From NCBI RefSeq assembly GCF_013314535.1, contig NZ_JABUAE010000020.1:17051-81050 (forward strand): a DNA stretch of 64,000 nt. The letters are read 5' to 3'. Both the position numbers and the translations under genes were made by a program. Origin of the DNA: Bacillus sp. Xin1. Its GTDB lineage: Bacteria; Bacillota; Bacilli; Bacillales; Bacillaceae_G. Position 1 is the first letter of the stretch; each line of letters starts with the position of its first letter. The notes below the pieces were generated by a model. That model was not told the DNA's origin and did not search any database. It worked only from the letters and a program-made list of their open reading frames with translations. This document shows, one piece after another, positions 35,322 through 44,703 of this stretch.

Positions 35322-36449
35322 TTATCTATATACTTTTAATTCCTTCTCTTTCACTTTAAGAAGAAGTCCCTTCTCTATCCAGCCTTCCACACCATCTTTT
35401 TTAATTAAATCATATCCCGTACAGCTATCATCAATAAGCGAAACAATATCACCTTTCCTTACACTGATTTGCGCACAAGAAATATCCGTTTTAACAGTAT
35501 AATTTGCTGCTTCATTTTGCTTTATATATTCATTTTTAACATATAAGCGTTTCTTTGTTTCTAGTTGTTTACATATTGTAAAATCACCATTTGTTTCAAC
35601 TGGTACAATATGATAATACGGATACGTGACTCCGCCTTGCATCATTAGTTCTGCATCAAAATCTGCTAATATTTCATATTGCGGAAAATGATCTACATAT
35701 GCATATGAAAACACATCTTTAGAAATTGATCTATGAATAATAAATGCATTTAATTGACCCGCTTCTTTAATCGTATTACCGCCATCAATCGCAATTATTT
35801 TCTTATTTTCATCAATAACTGGATTATTAGATGGTGCCTCTTCAGAATAATTGACAACAGGCCAATGCCCAACTATTACATACTTATTTGCACGATGTGA
35901 TTTAGTAAAAAACTCCGGCATTGCAATCGCATTTTTCCGTTCGGTCTTCTTCCAATCTTCTATATCTTCAAGTCCTGCGTGTACAAAAATATAGTCATCT
36001 GTTTCAATAACAGTCGGCAATTCTGTAAGCCACTTTATTTCTATTGAAAAATGACTCGTTAATATATCTTTTACCTCACGAATATCCGTCTCTTCGTTAA
36101 TATGAAAGCCTAATTGATCAAGCCATTCATTAAATATAGAATGCTTTCTCGTACATAAATAGTTTATTAACCCAGGATTTTCATTTAAGAGAGCATCAAC
36201 TAAGGCTTCACAATTCCCTTCAATAACATGTACGTTTGGATTATGAGCTTCAAGTTCCCTAACATAGTTTACAACACCTATACTATTGCTTCCTTTTTCA
36301 CAAAGATCACCATTAATGATTAAATAATCCTCTAGACTAAAATTAACTTTGCTTAATAATTTTTTTAAAAGTTCTAATTCTCCATGAATATCAGAAATAA
36401 CAATAACTCTTCCCTCATTTGGAATAGATATTTTTTTAATTTTATCCAC
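35322..36449 (-). CDS. Metallophosphoesterase with C-terminal SH3-like domain
   Basis: This is a protein of about 375 residues. The N-terminal calcineurin-like phosphoesterase has SDIHGELELL (D-x-H), LIINGDLCEKGSNS (GD), VIEGNCEALV (GNxE in place of GNHD), and FVHAGLEDI and VIVGHWPV (H and GHxxV). This resembles the PrpE/Ser-Thr phosphatase branch. A C-terminal domain from about residue 300, with VRKGDIVSLIDDSCTGYDLI and VEGWIEKGLLL, looks like a bacterial SH3 fold. The GTG at 36449 is preferred because AAGGGG is 8 nt upstream; the ATG at 36470 has no good site. Confidence 0.85.
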   Translation of the reverse strand: MDKIKKISIPNEGRVIVISDIHGELELLKKLLSKVNFSLEDYLIINGDLCEKGSNSIGVVNYVRELEAHNPNVHVIEGNCEALVDALLNENPGLINYLCTRKHSIFNEWLDQLGFHINEETDIREVKDILTSHFSIEIKWLTELPTVIETDDYIFVHAGLEDIEDWKKTERKNAIAMPEFFTKSHRANKYVIVGHWPVVNYSEEAPSNNPVIDENKKIIAIDGGNTIKEAGQLNAFIIHRSISKDVFSYAYVDHFPQYEILADFDAELMMQGGVTYPYYHIVPVETNGDFTICKQLETKKRLYVKNEYIKQNEAANYTVKTDISCAQISVRKGDIVSLIDDSCTGYDLIKKDGVEGWIEKGLLLKVKEKELKVYR

Positions 36450-36575
36450 TATAGACGCCCCTTCTATCATTTACAACTTTCTACATATTTAATTATTCCG
36501 TTATCATTTCATAAAAACTATTCGACAAAATACCTTACCGTACCTTTTTTACAAATTATTTCTGCTATAACAAAA

Positions 36576-36619
36576 AAATAGTAGATTCTATATCTTATTA
36601 CATTTAGAATCTACTATTT
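36576..36619 (-). terminator. Terminator of the 36.6-kb GNAT gene
   Basis: AAATAGTAGATTCTA and TAGAATCTACTATTT form a 15-bp perfect stem with a 14-nt loop, with T residues on the minus strand. Confidence 0.8.
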
Positions 36620-36628
36620 CCTTCTCTA

Positions 36629-37051
36629 TTATAACTCTTTATGAAAAGAATAGCTTACCTTATCATAACCTTCTCTCTCATAAAAACGGTGAGCATCTAT
36701 ACGCGAAAAAGCTGATGTCAGAGTAATACAAGTACAACCCTGTTCTTTTCCCCATTTTTCTATATATGATAGTAATTCTTCACCATACCCTTTCGACCGA
36801 TGCGCCTCTGCTGTTACAAGATCATATACAAAAACGTGTTTCTTGTTATAAAAGTTCGTACAGACTGCTACACCAGCAAGGCTAACTGCTTCACTATCTT
36901 CATTACATAAAGAAAACAGTTGGTAATTTTCTTCTTTCATCTGACGAAATAAAGATTGGACTTCCTCTTTTGTAAGTACAGTTCGTAATTGTTGCAAAAC
37001 GGGTAATACCTCATCTAGTTGTTCTTCTGTTTTTATTTCCTTAACATTCAT
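36629..37051 (-). CDS. GNAT-family N-acetyltransferase
   Basis: This 140-residue minimal GNAT has the acetyl-CoA loop in YDLVTAEAHRSKGYGEELLS (H-R-S-K-G-Y-G, about residues 86-92), followed by CITLTSAFSRIDAHRFYERE, a GNAT motif B. It starts MNVKEIKTEEQLDEVLPVLQ after AGGAGAG. Substrate unknown. It is transcribed divergently from the MocR regulator at 37182 and could be its target, which is inference. Confidence 0.88.
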   Translation of the reverse strand: MNVKEIKTEEQLDEVLPVLQQLRTVLTKEEVQSLFRQMKEENYQLFSLCNEDSEAVSLAGVAVCTNFYNKKHVFVYDLVTAEAHRSKGYGEELLSYIEKWGKEQGCTCITLTSAFSRIDAHRFYEREGYDKVSYSFHKEL

Positions 37052-37181
37052 CAGTAATCTCTCCTAACTATTTATAAAATTTTCTAAATGTTATATCATT
37101 AATATAAATAAAGACTGCCCTTCTCTTAAGTGACAGTTTAATTCTTTTTTATAAGGCCAGTTTTAAAGGAGAACCTATACA

Positions 37182-38609
37182 ATGGATTTAATCATTCCAC
37201 TGCAATTAGAAAGTCAAACACCTATGTATATACAAATTTATAATTACATGAAACAAGAAATCTTAAAGGGAACGCTCCCTGCCGGAACACGTCTCCCTTC
37301 TCACCGAAATTTAGCACTACAACTTGGTATTAGTCGCATTACAGTCGAATCAGCTTATCAGCAGTTGTCCGCAGAAGGCTATGTGGAGAGTAAACCAAAG
37401 CGCGGTATATTTGTTGTTGAAGTTGAAGTTGATGTAGATGTTATTTCAAATAATCAACAAGCTCCATCTTGTCAAGTTGAAAAAGCACAAAAAAACACGC
37501 TCTATTTTGATTGTAGCCAGGGAAATATCGATCAATCAGCCTTTCCACTCTCAAATTGGAAAAGAGTGCTACAAGAATGTTTACTCCAATATGAAAACGA
37601 CTTATTTACAAAAGAAGACCCACAAGGAGAACAAATACTCCGCACTCACATTGCAAAATATTTGTATCACGCTCGCGGGGTTCACTGCACACCTAACCAA
37701 GTTATTATTGGCGCTGGTACCCAGCCCCTTCTTTGGCTACTAATTCAATTACTTGGAAAGCAAAAATCATACGCCATAGAAAATCCTGGTTTTCACCGCG
37801 TAAAAGCTATTATTGAAAGCTGTGGCCTTCCTATTCACCCGGTTCCATTAGATGAGAATGGAATGAACATTTCATCTCTTAATAATTGCAATGCGAACGT
37901 TGCTTACGTTACCCCTTCTCATCAATTCCCATATGGTATGATTATGCCTTTATCGAGACGACTTGAGTTATTAAAATGGGCTAATAATCGCTCAGGCTAT
38001 ATTATTGAAGACGATTATGACGGAGAATTCCGCTACGTCGGAAAACCCATCCCCTCACTGCAAGGACTTGATACAAATGAACGTGTGATTTACATGGGAA
38101 CTTTTTCAAAGTCATTTTTACCTTCCTTAAGAATGGGTTATATCGTTCTTCCTAATCATCTTTTGGAAGTTTATAAAAACTTAGGGGGTATTTTTAAACA
38201 AACTGTTTCAAAAATACAACAGCTTGCTCTTGCTAACTTTATTCAAAAAGGAAATTGGGATCGGCACTTAAACCGCGTTCGTACATTATATAAGAAAAAG
38301 CATCATAGATTAGTGAAATCACTTATGAACCAAATGGGCACAAATGTCGATATACTTGGAGATCAATCTGGGCTTCACATTGTGCTCCATGTTCATAACG
38401 GTATGAGCGAACGAGAACTCATTCAATCAGCTGCTGAAAAACATGTAAAACTTTACCCTCTATCCATATACGATTCAATAAACAACTTACAAAAAGAAGC
38501 TTATGTATTACTAGGCTTTGGAGGGATACCAATCGATGCAATCGAAACTGTTGTAACATTATTAAAAGAAGCTTGGTTTACTAAAAAAAGCTGCTCCTCG
38601 CAAAAATAA
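37182..38609 (+). CDS. MocR-family transcriptional regulator (GntR-HTH with aminotransferase domain)
   Basis: This 475-residue fusion has an N-terminal winged helix of the GntR family (LPSHRNLALQLGISRITVES, about residues 40-59) and a fold-type I aminotransferase domain from about 105. The PLP-binding Lys lies in MGTFSKSFLPSLRMGYI (about residue 314), with VAYVTPSHQFPYG and IIEDDYDGEF as the other PLP contacts. MocR proteins such as GabR and PdxR sense PLP-derived ligands. The target is unclear, with the divergent GNAT gene the nearest candidate. AAAGGAG precedes the ATG. Confidence 0.93.
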   Translation: MDLIIPLQLESQTPMYIQIYNYMKQEILKGTLPAGTRLPSHRNLALQLGISRITVESAYQQLSAEGYVESKPKRGIFVVEVEVDVDVISNNQQAPSCQVEKAQKNTLYFDCSQGNIDQSAFPLSNWKRVLQECLLQYENDLFTKEDPQGEQILRTHIAKYLYHARGVHCTPNQVIIGAGTQPLLWLLIQLLGKQKSYAIENPGFHRVKAIIESCGLPIHPVPLDENGMNISSLNNCNANVAYVTPSHQFPYGMIMPLSRRLELLKWANNRSGYIIEDDYDGEFRYVGKPIPSLQGLDTNERVIYMGTFSKSFLPSLRMGYIVLPNHLLEVYKNLGGIFKQTVSKIQQLALANFIQKGNWDRHLNRVRTLYKKKHHRLVKSLMNQMGTNVDILGDQSGLHIVLHVHNGMSERELIQSAAEKHVKLYPLSIYDSINNLQKEAYVLLGFGGIPIDAIETVVTLLKEAWFTKKSCSSQK

Positions 38610-38630
38610 TTGCAAGGAGCAGCTTTTTTA
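38584..38630. terminator. Bidirectional terminator between mocR-type gene and yitT-type gene
   Basis: AAAAAGCTGCTCCT and AGGAGCAGCTTTTT pair around a loop of about 16 nt and overlap the regulator's last codons. A T run follows on both strands. Confidence 0.85.
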
Positions 38631-38633
38631 TGT

Positions 38634-39491
38634 CTAATCATTTGATGGTTGCCCTGAACGCGATGACATCCCTGGGCGTTTCACACCAGTTGTTTCGGTT
38701 GAATAAGAAGCTTCAATTATGGCACTTGAATCTACAGAGAGAACGAGATCTTTCATCTTTGGATAAATAAAACGGTTTGTAATACAATAGATAATTCTCT
38801 GGTGCTCTCCTAAAAAACCACCTTCTCCATGTAGATACGTAACAGAAAGTTGTAACTCCTTCATAAGAAGTTCACCAATTTCTTTATTTTTACTCGAAAT
38901 AATCATGACACTCTTGCCTTGATTAATGCCATCTAATATGAAATCTATCATTTTCGTAACAATGTAGAAAATTGCGAGTGAGAACATCGCTTGCTCAATT
39001 GAAAACAAAATAGCGACAAATACAAAAATAACAGCATTTACAGCAAGTAAAAATGTACTAATCGGCACTTTAAAATGTTTGTTCATCCAGACCGCTAACA
39101 TTTCTGACCCGTCAATTGCACCGCCCATCTTTACAACAATCCCAACACCAATTCCAAATAATACTCCTCCATACAATACAATTAGTAATTCAGACGTTGT
39201 AATCGCTGGAAATGGCTTCAAATAAATTAATCCGAGAGTTGTTACAACATTTGCATAAGACGTACGAATAAAGAATTTTTTCCCCATTACTTTTGCAGTA
39301 AATAATAAAATAGGAATGTTAAGTCCTAAAAACACACCGTACAGCGGCAATCCAGCAACTTTATTTGCCATAATAGAGATAGCTGTTACCCCACCGTCTA
39401 CTAGTCCATTGGGTGCCAAAATCAACTCCAATGAGCCAGCTACAATAATCGATCCAATTGTTAATAACACATATTCAAATATTTTTTTCAT
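38634..39491 (-). CDS. YitT family membrane protein
   Basis: This 285-residue protein has five or six membrane spans in the first ~200 residues, with conserved GLVDGGVTAISIMANKVAG and GIGVGIVVKMGGAIDGSEML. A cytoplasmic DUF2179 domain follows (SKNKEIGELLMKELQLSVTY, HGEGGFLG, IIYCITNRFIYPKMKDLV). YitT proteins are widespread in Bacillus with unproven function. The last ~25 residues (TTGVKRPGMSSRSGQPSND) are a polar tail. The ribosome site is GGGGG, with the gene convergent to the MocR gene. Confidence 0.9.
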   Translation of the reverse strand: MKKIFEYVLLTIGSIIVAGSLELILAPNGLVDGGVTAISIMANKVAGLPLYGVFLGLNIPILLFTAKVMGKKFFIRTSYANVVTTLGLIYLKPFPAITTSELLIVLYGGVLFGIGVGIVVKMGGAIDGSEMLAVWMNKHFKVPISTFLLAVNAVIFVFVAILFSIEQAMFSLAIFYIVTKMIDFILDGINQGKSVMIISSKNKEIGELLMKELQLSVTYLHGEGGFLGEHQRIIYCITNRFIYPKMKDLVLSVDSSAIIEASYSTETTGVKRPGMSSRSGQPSND

Positions 39492-39668
39492 TGATTACCC
39501 CCAAAACAAATATATTTTCTTAGTATTATCATACCGAAAATTCTCTATTTTTACAAAGAAACGGCTATATTTACACAAATCTGACACTTTTTTGGGAATT
39601 TTTATATATTCTATTTTTAAATCATATATAATCATTTTATCGAACCTTTAGAAAAAAGGAGTTTTTTT

Positions 39669-40544
39669 ATGCTACAAAAGTTATTCGACTCTCCTATCTT
39701 ATCTGTAGACACATTACACCCAGGTTATGAAAATCATGCAAGTGACGTCTGGCTGGTAAAAACAGAAACAGAAGAAGTCATCGTTCGATCTTCTAAGATG
39801 AAAACTGAGCCAAACAATGATTTTTGGTGGGGATGTAAACACCTATTTGGAATTGATCCAAGAAATGTGCATACGCTAGAAACGATACATAAACAACTGC
39901 AACAGTATACAACGCTACCGATTCCAACAGTATTACGAAAACATAGGTTAGAGCGAGAATATGTCGTCGTTAAGAAGTTAGATGGTCAAGTACTCGAATC
40001 ATTTATTGGACAACCCGACTCTATATTATATTGTCTTGGAAAAGGATTAGCACAAATCCACCAGTATAAAACTACTTATATCGGGAATCCGTCTGGAACT
40101 TTTCAAATTCCGCTTCATAAATTTCACCAACATATAACAGACGTAAGTAAACAACTTGTAACTATGTTTTACTCTAATCATTCTAAAATAAATGACTCAT
40201 TCGAAGTTTTTCAATCACAACTTTATGCGCTACCGGCACCAAAAGAAACGACTCTTATTTTAATTAATATGGACCCAACTCAATTTTTAACAGATGGTAT
40301 AGAGATTACTGGATTAGTAGATACTGAGGCTTACGTGGTTGCACCAAGAGAACTTGATTTTATCGGATTAGAATATATATTTACAGAAAAGGAGGCTAAC
40401 GCTTTCCGGAAAGGTTACGAGACAATTATGCCTATCCCTAATTTAGTACAATGCAGAGCACCGTACCGATATTTATATCGATTATTATCCGTTCAAGGAA
40501 ATGTGGACTTAGAGGAATGGTTACAACACCCTGCCTTTTTCTAA
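39669..40544 (+). CDS. Phosphotransferase (APH/kinase-like fold) with degenerate catalytic loop
   Basis: This 291-residue protein has a small N-lobe, then RKHRLEREYVVVKKLDGQVL (hinge-like), GLAQIHQYKT (the L-A-x-L/I-H helix of aminoglycoside phosphotransferases) and LINMDPTQFLTDGIEITGLV. That last segment lies where HGDxxxxN is expected; His has become Asn and Asn has become Phe, though Asp is kept. VDTEAY follows at the DxE position. It may be an inactive or divergent kinase. Monocistronic, with AAAAGGAG before the ATG. Fold call is moderate. Confidence 0.7.
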   Translation: MLQKLFDSPILSVDTLHPGYENHASDVWLVKTETEEVIVRSSKMKTEPNNDFWWGCKHLFGIDPRNVHTLETIHKQLQQYTTLPIPTVLRKHRLEREYVVVKKLDGQVLESFIGQPDSILYCLGKGLAQIHQYKTTYIGNPSGTFQIPLHKFHQHITDVSKQLVTMFYSNHSKINDSFEVFQSQLYALPAPKETTLILINMDPTQFLTDGIEITGLVDTEAYVVAPRELDFIGLEYIFTEKEANAFRKGYETIMPIPNLVQCRAPYRYLYRLLSVQGNVDLEEWLQHPAFF

Positions 40545-40598
40545 AATACTCTTAAGGAGATTACGATATGCAGATTCGAAAAAAAGAAAGGATTATCA

Positions 40599-40721
40599 AT
40601 GACTAAAATTCATCATATTATGAATTCAGCTCATATTTGCAAACGAAATGATGGCGTCGATTCCCCATCAGACTTATACGTCGATATTATTAAGAAGCGA
40701 AAAAAAACAGCTAAACATTGA
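40599..40721 (+). CDS. Possible 40-residue ORF
   Basis: The frame is MTKIHHIMNSAHICKRNDGV, then DSPSDLYVDIIKKRKKTAKH. AAAGG lies 6-7 nt before the ATG, and a terminator begins 18 bp after the stop. No family, no membrane span, and strongly basic at the C-terminus. It could be real or chance. Confidence 0.3.
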   Translation: MTKIHHIMNSAHICKRNDGVDSPSDLYVDIIKKRKKTAKH

Positions 40722-40731
40722 TTTAATAGCA

Positions 40732-40768
40732 ACAAAAAAGCTGAATCGACGTAAAATGATTCAGCTCT
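40732..40768 (-). terminator. Terminator of alr
   Basis: AGCTGAATC and GATTCAGCT (9 bp) pair around a 9-nt loop, with TTTTTTTGTTG on the minus strand. It may also stop transcripts from the left. Confidence 0.8.
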
Positions 40769-40772
40769 TTCC

Positions 40773-41951
40773 TCAATTATTTTTTCTTAATATATTCACA
40801 ACAGCAGTCGTTTCATCATTTTCTTTATATACGCGCGGAATTCTTCGATCTAACATACAAGTCACTTCATAGTTAATTGTCCCTAACATATCGGCGATTT
40901 CTTCTACAGGAATTTCTTCCTCACCTTGTTTACCGTAGAACACTACTTCATCTCCTACATGTACAGGCATTGCGTTTGTAACATCTAACATTAACTGGTC
41001 CATACAAACGCGACCAAGAACTGGCACACGAACTCCATTAATTAACGCATATCCTTTATTAGACAATTGACGATTATATCCATCTGCATACCCAATCGGT
41101 ACAGTGGCAATCCACTCTTCACCTGTTGTTACATACGTATTCCCGTAGCTCACACCACGATTTTTTTTCGCATGCTTAATATGTGCTACTCTTGACTTTA
41201 ACGACAATGCCGGCTGCAATGATATAACAGTACGATCTACTTCTTTCGAAGGATACATGCCGTAAATCCCGATTCCAACGCGGACCATATTTTGAAATGG
41301 ATTGTTAAGCTCCATTGATCCAGCGCTGTTGGAACTGTGGATATATGGTAGATGAATCCCCATTTCTTTTGCTGTAGTAACAGCTTTCTCAAATAAATTC
41401 GTTTGCATATTTGTGTATGTTTTATCTATTTCATCAGCTGTAGAATAATGTGTAAACACACCTTCCACTTTTATATGCTTCATATTTTTTAGTTCTTCCA
41501 AAAATGGTGTTACTTCTTCTTCCTGCAAACCAATACGGCTCATTCCTGTATCAATTTTCACTTGAATATGTGCGTTCTTTTCCATTTCCTTAGCAATTTC
41601 ATTGATACCTTTTAAATCTTCTATTCTATATACCGTCATCATAATATCATACTTAATGGCATCTTTAGCAGCATCTACTGGTGTATACCCTAAAATCAAT
41701 ATCGGCACAGATATTCCTGCTTCACGCAGTTCAATACCTTCATCTACAAAAGCAACAGCAAGTTGATTCACTCCCGCTTCAATTGCTGCTTTTGCAACCT
41801 CAACCGCCCCATGTCCATACGCATTTGCTTTTACAGCCGCCATCATTGCAATATTTTTATCATTCACATGTTTTTTAAATTCTCTCACATTATATTTTAC
41901 AGCATCTAAATTCACTTCAACAATTGTATCTCTTCCATATCTCAAACTCAT
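40773..41951 (-). CDS. alr: Alanine racemase
   Basis: This 392-residue fold-type III PLP enzyme interconverts L- and D-alanine for peptidoglycan. The N-terminal Lys lies in AAVKANAYGHGAVEVAKA (about residue 41). RIGLQEEE and HSSNSAGSMELN follow, then VRVGIGIYGMYPS. The catalytic Tyr region in the C-terminal domain reads VSYGNTYVTTGEEWIATVPI, with VCMDQLMLDVT after it. B. cereus-group genomes carry more than one alr; this may be the non-spore copy. It has a good sigma-A promoter at 42015-42043 and its own terminator. Confidence 0.96.
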   Translation of the reverse strand: MSLRYGRDTIVEVNLDAVKYNVREFKKHVNDKNIAMMAAVKANAYGHGAVEVAKAAIEAGVNQLAVAFVDEGIELREAGISVPILILGYTPVDAAKDAIKYDIMMTVYRIEDLKGINEIAKEMEKNAHIQVKIDTGMSRIGLQEEEVTPFLEELKNMKHIKVEGVFTHYSTADEIDKTYTNMQTNLFEKAVTTAKEMGIHLPYIHSSNSAGSMELNNPFQNMVRVGIGIYGMYPSKEVDRTVISLQPALSLKSRVAHIKHAKKNRGVSYGNTYVTTGEEWIATVPIGYADGYNRQLSNKGYALINGVRVPVLGRVCMDQLMLDVTNAMPVHVGDEVVFYGKQGEEEIPVEEIADMLGTINYEVTCMLDRRIPRVYKENDETTAVVNILRKNN

Positions 41952-42014
41952 CGGTCTAAACTCCTAACTCAATAATTGCTTTCCATTCTATTCTCGTTTT
42001 ATATGACCTTTTAC

Positions 42015-42043
42015 AATATAATACTTTTCATTTTTCTAGTCAA
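42015..42043 (-). promoter_or_regulatory. alr: Promoter of alr
   Basis: On the minus strand TTGACT (42038-42043), 17 nt and TATATT (42015-42020) form a good sigma-A promoter about 60 bp before the start codon. The -35 lies in a short palindrome TTCTAGT-6-ACTAGAA (42034-42053). Confidence 0.6.
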
Positions 42044-42162
42044 ACTACTAGAATTTTCGGAATTTTGAGTATGATATAATACTCCTAAGACACCATTATA
42101 TACGGATGTGGAGGGAATTACAATATTTGTTCAAGCTACATTACATCAACTTAAAGTTGCTG

Positions 42163-42543
42163 TTAAGTCTCTATTAATGCTTTCATTACCCGTTCATCAT
42201 TAGAAGCCATGCCATTCATTGTAAATTCCTCTGTAAAATAAGAAACACCATGACCATTTAACTCAACAAAAGTTGTGATATCATGAACTATTTCTCTCGA
42301 AAGCACTGATTTATGTATAACTGTATCATTACATTTTATATGTGCACCATTCGTAGAAATAAACGTTTCAACACCTAACTCTTTAAATTCTAAGCATAAA
42401 TTGTAAGGTCTTCCTGTTGTAACTACTACTTTAATACCTTTATCAATCACTCTCCGTATAGCTTCTTTCGTACTTGCATGCATACTTCTATCAATTTCAC
42501 TTAATAAAGTGCCATCAACATCAAAAAAGACAACTTTATACAT
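42163..42543 (-). pseudogene. Truncated HAD (Cof-type) phosphatase
   Basis: The 126-residue frame starts with the HAD motif I FFDVDGTLLS and motif II VVVTTGRPYN, then ISTNGAHIKCNDTVIHKSVL, and stops early at RVMKALIET. Cof-type HAD-IIB enzymes are about 250-290 residues, and motifs III (Lys) and IV (GDxxND) are missing. The following 90 bp do not continue the protein in any frame I checked. It is probably a 3'-deleted relic; the ribosome site (GGGAGAG) is still present. Confidence 0.7.
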
Positions 42544-42614
42544 ATTATCTCTTCTCTCCCATTAACAAATTTCTTTATACTAATACGATTGTAAATATAA
42601 TTTTCTATCATATC

Positions 42615-42658
42615 AAAATAAAAAAGCAATTCTTCATTTATCATAAAGAATTGCTTTT
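42615..42658 (-). terminator. Terminator of the anthranilate catabolic operon
   Basis: AAAAGCAATTCTT (42622-42634) and AAGAATTGCTTTT (42646-42658) form a 13-bp stem with an 11-nt loop. TTTATTTTG follows on the minus strand. Confidence 0.85.
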
Positions 42659-42669
42659 ATTCACAAACA

Positions 42670-42864
42670 CTATTTTTCTTCCACACTACCTTTCGCCTTT
42701 CCTCCAACACCCCAATGGGAACCCGGAATCTCATTTACTAGTACACGTACACGCTCAGCATCCACATCTAAACTCTTTGCAACTGCATCTGTAACATTCG
42801 AAATGAGATTTTGAATCTGCTGCTGCTTTCTACCTTCAATAACTTGAATTTGTACAATTGGCAT
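42670..42864 (-). CDS. 4-oxalocrotonate tautomerase family protein
   Basis: This 64-residue protein starts MPIVQIQVIEGRKQQQIQNL. After Met removal Pro1 would be the catalytic base, and the two Arg in AERVRVLVNE are in the usual place. 4-OT isomerises 2-hydroxymuconate and 4-oxalocrotonate tautomers. Start 42864 is chosen over 42870 because it places Pro second. It is the last gene of the catabolic operon and acts beside the decarboxylase at 42886. Confidence 0.9.
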   Translation of the reverse strand: MPIVQIQVIEGRKQQQIQNLISNVTDAVAKSLDVDAERVRVLVNEIPGSHWGVGGKAKGSVEEK

Positions 42865-42885
42865 ACTCATCTCTCACTTTACTAT

Positions 42886-43674
42886 CTATTCACAAAACAT
42901 TGATACGCTACCTAAACCTTCAAACTGCGCAAAAATAGCGTCACCAGTTTTAAAAACAATTGCTTCAGATAACGCCCCGCTTAGTACAATATCCCCTTTT
43001 TTCAATCCTTCATTTTGTAATCCAAGCTTATTTACCGCCCAAGCAATTGCAGTCGCTGGATGCCCAAGCACAGCTGCTCCTGTTCCAGTTGTAGCCACTT
43101 TACCGTTTTTCGACATAACCATTCCAATATTAGCTAAGTCTATTTCCTTAGCATCCATCCATTTACTCCCCAATAAAAACTTTGAAGATGAACAATTATC
43201 CGCGATTACATCAGGCAACGTAAATTTAAAATTCAAATAACGACTATCAATAATTTCCAAAGCTGGTGTAATATATTTCGTTGCCTTTAATACGTCATCC
43301 GCTGTAACGTTAGTGCCTTGTAAATCCTCTCCCATTAAAAAAGCAATCTCTGGTTCTACTTTTGGATGAATCAATGTTTCATACTGCACTGGTTCCCATT
43401 CAAACGCTAACATATCATGTAATAAATAACCGTAAATCGCTTCTTCAATCCCCATCATTTGTTGTTTTGCTTTACTCGTTAACCCAAGCTTTACACCAAC
43501 TCGTTTGGATCCCTCTTTTATCTTTTGTTCGATTAATCGTTTTTGTAATATGTAAGCATCTTCCACTGTTAAATCCGGATGCTGATCCGTTACCTTTACC
43601 ACTTCTTTTCGTTCTCTCTCTGCCCGAAGTAAATATTCAATAATCTCTGAATCTGCGCCTTTAACTAAAGCCAT
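42886..43674 (-). CDS. 4-oxalocrotonate decarboxylase
   Basis: This 262-residue member of the hydratase/decarboxylase family has GVKLGLTSKAKQQMMGIEEA, HPKVEPEIAFLM (metal-binding E-x-E) and EIIDSRYLNFKFTLPDVIAD. The DSRY-NFKF segment is the pattern of DmpH/NbaG decarboxylases, whereas the paralogue at 45622 has DSRI-DWKIK, the hydratase pattern. It converts 4-oxalocrotonate to 2-oxopent-4-enoate. It starts 3 bp after the aldolase stop and its GGGGGTG site overlaps that gene's end. Confidence 0.85.
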   Translation of the reverse strand: MALVKGADSEIIEYLLRAERERKEVVKVTDQHPDLTVEDAYILQKRLIEQKIKEGSKRVGVKLGLTSKAKQQMMGIEEAIYGYLLHDMLAFEWEPVQYETLIHPKVEPEIAFLMGEDLQGTNVTADDVLKATKYITPALEIIDSRYLNFKFTLPDVIADNCSSSKFLLGSKWMDAKEIDLANIGMVMSKNGKVATTGTGAAVLGHPATAIAWAVNKLGLQNEGLKKGDIVLSGALSEAIVFKTGDAIFAQFEGLGSVSMFCE

Positions 43675-43677
43675 ATT

Positions 43678-44703
43678 TTACACCCCCGTTTTTATCTTCA
43701 CTAATTCAGCTGCTACATCTAAAATCATATCTTCTTGCCCACCAACTACTTTTCGTCTGCCAAGTTCTATTAAAATATCACGAGCATCTACACCAAATTT
43801 ACGAGCAGCTCTCTCGGCATGTAGTAAAAAGCTTGAATAGACACCGGCATATCCCATGACAAGACTACCTTTTTGGATTTCTTGTGGTCCTGGCAACAGC
43901 GGAGCAACAATATCTTCTGCCAAGTCCATCATTTTATATAAATCTATATCTGGCTTATACCCCATGCGATCCAGTACAGCTAACAATACCTCTGTTTGTG
44001 CATTCCCAGCTCCAGCTCCAAGACAGCGAACACTTCCATCAATACGAGTTGCTCCTTCTTCAATTGCAGCAATTGTATTTGCTACTGCAACAGAAAGATT
44101 ATTATGACCATGAAAGCCAATTTCAATATTTAAAGATTGGCGCAGTGCATGAATTCGTTCTCTTACTTCATGCGGTAATAAAGCGCCAGCTGAATCTGTT
44201 ACATAAACAGCTTGTGCTCCATAGCTTTCCATAAGCCTTGCTTGTTCTACTAATTTCTCAACTGGTGCCGAATGCGCCATCATTAAAAAGCCACACACTT
44301 CCATACCTAACTCCCGAGCAAAATGAATATGTTGTGCAGAAACATCCGCTTCCGTTACATGAGTTGCTACACGAACAAGCCTTGCTCCAACGCTTTCTGC
44401 TTGTTTTAATTCATGGATAGTACCAATACCAGGAATTAGTAAGACAGCTACCTTTGCCTGTTTACATTCTTCCACTGCCGCTTCAATGAGTTTCATTTCA
44501 TCTACTAACGATCTTCCATATTGCAGCGTAGAACCACCTAATCCATCTCCATGACTGACTTCAATATAATGCATACCAGCCTTATCTAACGAACCAGCTA
44601 CAGACCTAACTTGTTCCTCAGTAAATTGGTGCCTCATTACATGACTTCCATCACGCAAACAAACTTCCGTTATTTTAATTGGCATATCACTATTTCGTTT
44701 CAT
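43678..44703 (-). CDS. dmpG: 4-hydroxy-2-oxovalerate aldolase
   Basis: This 341-residue HMG-CoA-lyase-like TIM barrel has [18 protein letters not shown] (catalytic Arg and Asp), [39 protein letters not shown] (metal His pair) and the C-terminal DmpG-communication domain. It splits 4-hydroxy-2-oxovalerate into pyruvate and acetaldehyde, with acetaldehyde channelled to the partner dehydrogenase encoded next to it. The ATG at 44703 has GAGGTG 6 nt upstream and overlaps the dehydrogenase stop by 14 bp, as often seen for this pair. Confidence 0.95.
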   Translation of the reverse strand: MKRNSDMPIKITEVCLRDGSHVMRHQFTEEQVRSVAGSLDKAGMHYIEVSHGDGLGGSTLQYGRSLVDEMKLIEAAVEECKQAKVAVLLIPGIGTIHELKQAESVGARLVRVATHVTEADVSAQHIHFARELGMEVCGFLMMAHSAPVEKLVEQARLMESYGAQAVYVTDSAGALLPHEVRERIHALRQSLNIEIGFHGHNNLSVAVANTIAAIEEGATRIDGSVRCLGAGAGNAQTEVLLAVLDRMGYKPDIDLYKMMDLAEDIVAPLLPGPQEIQKGSLVMGYAGVYSSFLLHAERAARKFGVDARDILIELGRRKVVGGQEDMILDVAAELVKIKTGV

